Positions 59,467 to 64,000 of a stretch of 64,000 nucleotides of DNA are shown here, piece by piece. Below the pieces are notes generated by a model. The model made no database searches and was not told the DNA's origin. It saw nothing but the letters and a program-made list of their open reading frames with translations. Every line of letters starts with the position of its first letter. Position 1 is the first letter of the stretch. The stretch lies in assembly GCA_013397845.1 (NCBI GenBank), contig VZTG01000491.1, forward strand, positions 1,543,673 through 1,607,672, given 5' to 3'. Both the position numbers and the translations under genes were made by a program. Origin of the DNA: Melanocharis versteri (taxonomy: Eukaryota > Chordata > Aves > Passeriformes > Melanocharitidae).

Positions 59467-61639
59467 CTGTCCCAGAGAAGAGTTCCCAGTGCAGGGTGAA
59501 GGGCAGCTTTGCACTGCCCTGCTCTCTGTTGGCCTGTGTCCTGCAGCATGCAGCTGCTGGTGGATGATTTGGTTACCTCAGGTACCACAGCCAAACCCGT
59601 TTCTCTTGGCACTCCTGCCTCTGCAGGCTGCTGGTTACAGTTGTTTTTTCACAGCCTAATCCCAAGAGGTCACAAAGTTTATGGTGGTGGCTGCGGGATG
59701 AGAGGCTTTGTTGAGGGGAAGAGCTAATGACTCCAGGACAGAAGAACATCTGCTGTGGAAGAGGTGACTGGTTTGTGGACAAGATTGAGGGTTGGGCTCC
59801 GTCAGAGAGCTGGCATAGGTTCTATTAAAGGTGTGAATAAAAGTAACACAAATGCCTTGAAACAAGTGAAAGGCGGTGGCCAAAAATCAAAATGCCACGC
59901 AGACACTCCTGGCAACAATCACAGTCACTCCCAGACCTCACAAAATGCCTGTGCACACCTGCAACAGTGCCATGGCTGCCCCCACTATCAAATAGTCTGT
60001 GGAGAGTTACTCTTTCCAGCAAAGGAGTGTCACAGCACAGTTTCATTCCCTTCTCTAGCCTGAGTGAGCCTGAAGGGTGGTGAAATGCTTCCCAAGGGGG
60101 TCAGCAGCTTCTGAAGACGGGAGGTAAAATGCTGCCACTTCAGCACGTGTTCTAATAAACAATGGAAGGCTGTTATATCAGTTTGGATGGTATGGAAACC
60201 TTACTGGCTGCTTGAATATGTTTGGTTTTCTGCTAGAAAAGTAAAATTTACACAGCAGAATTCAGTCAACCTTCCCTTTTTCTTCATCTGTCCCTGTCAC
60301 TTGCACAAAAATGCAAAACCCACAAGATTGAAAATAATTTTGGCTGTAAAAATGTGTTTATATTTCTGTACTCTCATTTCCATTAGTTTTCCCAAGAATT
60401 AAAAAGTTTTCAAGTTACAGGCAGCAGTCACTGGGGACATTTTCAAGCTGTTAGTTAAGCAGAGGCTTGAGTTCTGTCAAGAGCAATCTATACGTTAAGC
60501 CTCTGGCATAATTTCTGCTCCAAATGAGAAATGCCCTTGAAGACCAAGGTTTAAGGTCAAAAACACTGCTGCTTATACCGGATGTCACTCCTCCAGCGGC
60601 TTTGTCCTATTGAGAAGCAGGGGATGAGAGAAGCCATGTGAGTTCTTTAGTGCTCCCGTGTCTTACACAGCATCACCCCCAAGGAACCCCCTTGGTGGGT
60701 GGTGCCTCTGGGGGCTTTGCCAGGTGGTTGTTCCCAGTAGTCCCAGGTCACTTTGCTAAGAATAGTTTCATGTGATAGGCTTGTCCCAAATACCCAGTGA
60801 GACTCAGTTATTTTTTAGCTAAGCAGTCCTTTTGTCAGGAAGTTTCTGTCTGCATCTGAAGTTGAGCTTAACATGTATTTTATAAAGAAATTATAACAGG
60901 CATACTGATTATGGAAAGGTAATAATAAATACATAAATACAGTATATGACATAGACTATATATATAAAACTAAAAATTACAATAATCAATAGCGTTAGCA
61001 TTCCCTGTTCCCCCTCAGACCCCATTCACCAGAGAGCTGCATTCTGCTCCCAAAAAATAGAGCTAGCTCTTCATCTCTCAACAATGGATACTTGCTGACA
61101 GGTAAAAGAGGATTTTGGTTTTATCTAGATAGTGTGAGGTGTACAGCGCAGAAAAGGAATCAGAGATTGATATCTGTACAAAGACATTCTAAAAGGAAGA
61201 AAAGCAGGGCAATTATCCAGGATAAATATGCCACACACCCATGCCAAAGAAAGGGAATGCAAGCACACCATGAAAGATCCATCTAATCAGAACTTCAAAC
61301 TTGCAGTTCTGGTGCAAAAATTACCTTGAATAAGAATCAAATGGATAAAGGAGTGGATCATTGGTGCTTGTGATGAGAGACTGTTGTTGCAGAAAGCCTC
61401 CATCTAGATCAAAATGACATTATGGTTTGTGTTGTCTTTCTGATGGTATTCTCAGTAAATTTTACCTAAATACAGGAAAACAAACACTTCCATCTGTCCC
61501 AGGTCATTAACTTGTTCCCCTGGCTGTGAGGATGGCAGAATTATTTTCAGTGCAACTTTTCTGGGGGGCATGGGTTGGGCAGTTTCTTTATAGATTTTTA
61601 TGGTTAAGGAGTTCTAAACAGGGAAGGATTGCTTTGCTT
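59467..61639. other. No gene recognised
   Basis: The part up to about 60080 is GC-richer and open in several frames (up to 102 codons), none recognised. From 60100 the sequence becomes AT-rich, with a TA-rich run at 60955-60967. Nothing else is seen. Confidence 0.5.
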
Positions 61640-61890
61640 TTGTCAAAGACTTGGATATGGAGTTAATGCCTAATCACACGTAACAATTTGATACTCCTCA
61701 ATAATCAATCTCCTGCTAATTGATGAAGACCTAATCCATCAGTCATTTTAAATCACTCTACATTCGCATTAAAAGATAAAATTTTAAAAATTTAAAATAG
61801 TTTTCACCTAATAAAAGACATTTCTCAGTGCCACAAGAAGATATCTATCAAATAAAATGCGAGACAATTATCACTTCTCAATTTTTTTTC
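61640..61890. promoter_or_regulatory. Candidate conserved non-coding block
   Basis: Dense homeodomain-type words in repeat-free sequence: gttaatgcctaatcacacg, cctcaataatcaatctc, ctgctaattgatgaag, acctaatccatcag, ttcgcattaaaagata and tatctatcaaataaaatgcg. Several TAAT/ATTA and PBX/MEIS-like (tgatnnat, atcaat) cores occur within 150 bases. One of the more convincing enhancer-like blocks here, still unverified. Confidence 0.36.
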
Positions 61891-62039
61891 TATATGTAGC
61901 CAACAGCAAATTCTGGGTATGTTCTTATATTACATGTCTTTTTTTTTTCTAAGCCTGGATGATCAGACAGACCATGCTGCAAAGTTGGAGGTTGGATCTG
62001 AAACCTTTGGAGGAATGTTAGAACTGATATTCTGCTTCC

Positions 62040-62420
62040 AGCCTTAATCAACATCCTCAAAGATTCAGCAGATAGTACGAAACTAGGGTTTGTATCTGCA
62101 TCTTTCAGGAGTCTGTCCCAGTTCTGGCCTCCCTATGCTGTGAGCATCCTTAAAAGATACATCAAACAGCACAACAGGAGTTCAAAGAACTTTGCTTGTA
62201 ACCGCAATGAATCTGAAATGTACTGATGAAAGATTTATTAATGTCGTGCAAGGTAGAGTGTCCTCCTGTTAGCAGAGACCTTTTGAATCGCTGAGTGAAC
62301 AGGTCATCAAAGAGAAATCAGCACGGTAATTGGAACAGCATTCTTGAGCCTAATTGCAACAGAGGTTAAGTCAGCGTCTGAACAGAATGTTGGATAATGA
62401 CAAGGACACAAATAAAGCAG
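62040..62420. promoter_or_regulatory. Candidate conserved non-coding block (among the strongest here)
   Basis: Nearly 400 repeat-free bases with retained, scattered CpGs (gatagtacgaaac, gtaaccgcaatg, aatgtcgtgcaagg, tttgaatcgctgag, gcacggtaattgg, gtcagcgtctg) in AT-leaning DNA, with cctaattgcaac, gtaattgaggcc and agatttattaatg. The even spread of CpG and absence of microsatellite or transposon structure suggest purifying selection. A 95-codon plus-strand frame (62354-62641) overlaps its end and is unrecognised. Confidence 0.38.
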
Positions 62421-64000
62421 TAGTAATTGAGGCCACACCCCCTTTCTGCTATTGTGGGGAACAGGGATGTGCAGCTCAGGCTGAGACTAATGTTGGTACC
62501 TCCGTGGAGTTTTCAGCTGCAGTGACTCCAGCGGACTCCAGCCAAGATGTCCAGACAAAACAATATTCCCTGGGGAGGGACAAACCTCACAGTTTGTGCT
62601 TGTGGAGGTGCTGGGACAGAAACAGTGAAAATTATGACTGAGAAAATGTATTGGGATACTTTTCCAGTGTGCAGAAACACACAGCTGAACCAAGAGTTTT
62701 GTAAGCCTTGATCACGCTGTCCCTTCTGACATAGAAGATATTTGGGGGTTAGGAGGGTGGGGATACTCACTAAAAATAATGAAAGCCACATACAGAAGAG
62801 TCCATTGCTTCTGGGGCCCTCAGAAATATTATCCGGGGCTTTGACCCACCACGACAGAATTTCTATAGCCTCAACCATTCAAACCTTAACATCTCTATAG
62901 TACACGGACATCATTTTGTTTAGCAGTCTGAAGTTAATTTCTGCTTTTATTTGTAAGTCTGAAATGCAAGGTAATGGTATTGCCTAGCATTCACCAGGGT
63001 AAAATGCTTTGAAGTGTCTAACAACACTTCCTTCTGGCTAAAAGTGTTCTGACCTTGCACCTCAGGTTTTGAAGCCCTTTTTTCTAAGGCCTTTGAAAGA
63101 TGCAATTTTGTTCAACACATCTTTTTTAGAGTGGCTAACTCATGTATTGAAACTGTACCATCTTTCCCAGCCATCATTTGTTTTCTGCCTTTTATCCCAA
63201 AGGTGTGAGTCATGTCCATGGCCCAGCATCTGACTCTTGTCTGCCTGATACTGCCTCCACTCTGATTCATTGTTACATTTTCAAGAACATATCTTCTCAC
63301 TGTCTCCCAACTTCTCATTTTTTCCTCAGTTCTTCTGGGTTTCTCCTCCCATTTTGGAGGATCATTGTGGTCGCCCATGGGGCTTGTCGAGGAGCGGGCA
63401 GAAAAGACATTTTGTTGGACTTCAAATTTTTTCTCCAATCTCATCTGTCACAATGGCCCAAACAATATTAGGCCATTGATGGATTGATTTTACCATCTTT
63501 GGAGCTGACCTTGCATGTGTTTTCTTTGTCTTTACTATACCGACCTCTAACAGGCCAATATTGAGACACTTCTGCCTGCTAGTATTAGCCACTGAAAATT
63601 CTTCATTGATTTGTACAGCATAGATTCTTTGTTCTGAGTGTAAGCTTCAAGTGATAAAGGCTCTGGGAGTAGAGTGCTATTAGGCTATAAATGAAAGCTC
63701 ATCACATGCTGACATTCATCCCTCTCTGTAAGTCAGATTGGCATGGTAACACATCAGGTGTTCTCATTTTGGATTCAAAGAAATCTAAAAACCACAAAAG
63801 TAAAAATTAAAAACTCGTGTATAAGAAATTAACAACAACAACAAAAAGAAGCAGCAGTCAGGCATGAATTTTTCAGAGCGCTATTTGGTTAACTCCAGCT
63901 TTAAAAAGCCATCAGTTATTTTTACATGATAGAAAGTTCTCTGTGACGAATATTTACCAAAGGAAGTTGTGGACAATCACTATCCAAAGTCTCCCACCCT
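62421..64000. other. No gene recognised
   Basis: Contains a 110-codon minus-strand frame at 63112-63444 with a hydrophilic, protein-like translation rich in K, R and E (for example KWEEKPRRTEEKMRSWETV), opposite plus-strand frames of 97 and 69 codons. No family is recognised. It may be a fossil of an element or processed transcript, or chance in purine-rich DNA. An (AAC)n run lies at 63830-63845. Confidence 0.4.

Noticed and set aside
59393..59659. 88-codon plus-strand frame
   Set aside because: Starts in antisense CR1 sequence. By-product of the repeat.
1..64000. CRISPR array, tRNA, rRNA, bacterial operon or complete provirus
   Set aside because: No regularly spaced repeats, no cloverleaf or rRNA sequence, no ribosome-binding-site-led gene strings, and no paired LTRs or gag/pol frames were seen. 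The sequence is vertebrate non-coding DNA.

Overview
The window looks like avian nuclear DNA with no recognisable protein-coding or RNA gene: an intergenic stretch (gene desert) or the inside of a very large intron. The best evidence for a bird is repeat content. There is a CR1 LINE 3' end of the bird type on each strand (about 35450-35560 and 59324-59466), an LTR fragment resembling avian ERVL-type LTRs (about 37295-37450), several much older CR1 3'-UTR remnants of the kind shared with turtles and crocodilians, and two probable MIR SINE relics. Base composition is AT-leaning and CpG-poor with a few short GC-rich patches. The species cannot be read from this sequence.

No open reading frame shows a known domain. 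The longest (195 codons, minus strand, 44631-45218) runs antisense to an old CR1 remnant and is best read as chance. Others of 100-160 codons lie in GC-rich patches where stops are rare in several frames at once, or inside repeats.

Layout. 1-3.2 kb: simple repeat, 18-bp palindrome, MIR relic and an AT-rich block with homeodomain-like motifs. 3.2-4.9 kb: two old CR1 remnants on opposite strands. 5-31 kb: mostly unannotatable sequence with a second MIR relic, microsatellites, small tandem duplications and several blocks that read like vertebrate conserved non-coding elements (near 8.5, 14.3-14.7, 16.3, 18.7, 28.6-29.0 and 30.4-30.8 kb). 31-33.6 kb: a single-N gap and a GC-rich patch with an 18-bp CCGG-rich palindrome. 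34.7-37.5 kb: a perfect-stem hairpin, an enhancer-like block, a young CR1 3' end and an ERV LTR fragment. 38.9-40.0 kb: a disturbed assembly segment with two single-N gaps and an exact 246-bp direct repeat, the second copy starting directly after an N. 40-64 kb: a tetranucleotide microsatellite, an old CR1, a GC/G-rich patch at 51.9 kb, a purine-rich tract and a CR1 at 58.5-59.5 kb, and two further enhancer-like blocks at 61.6-62.4 kb.

There is no operon or pathway to describe. If the window has a function, it most likely lies in distal regulatory elements of a gene outside it. That is inference, testable by cross-species alignment. The most solid anomaly is the duplicated 246-bp block, more likely an assembly artefact than biology.
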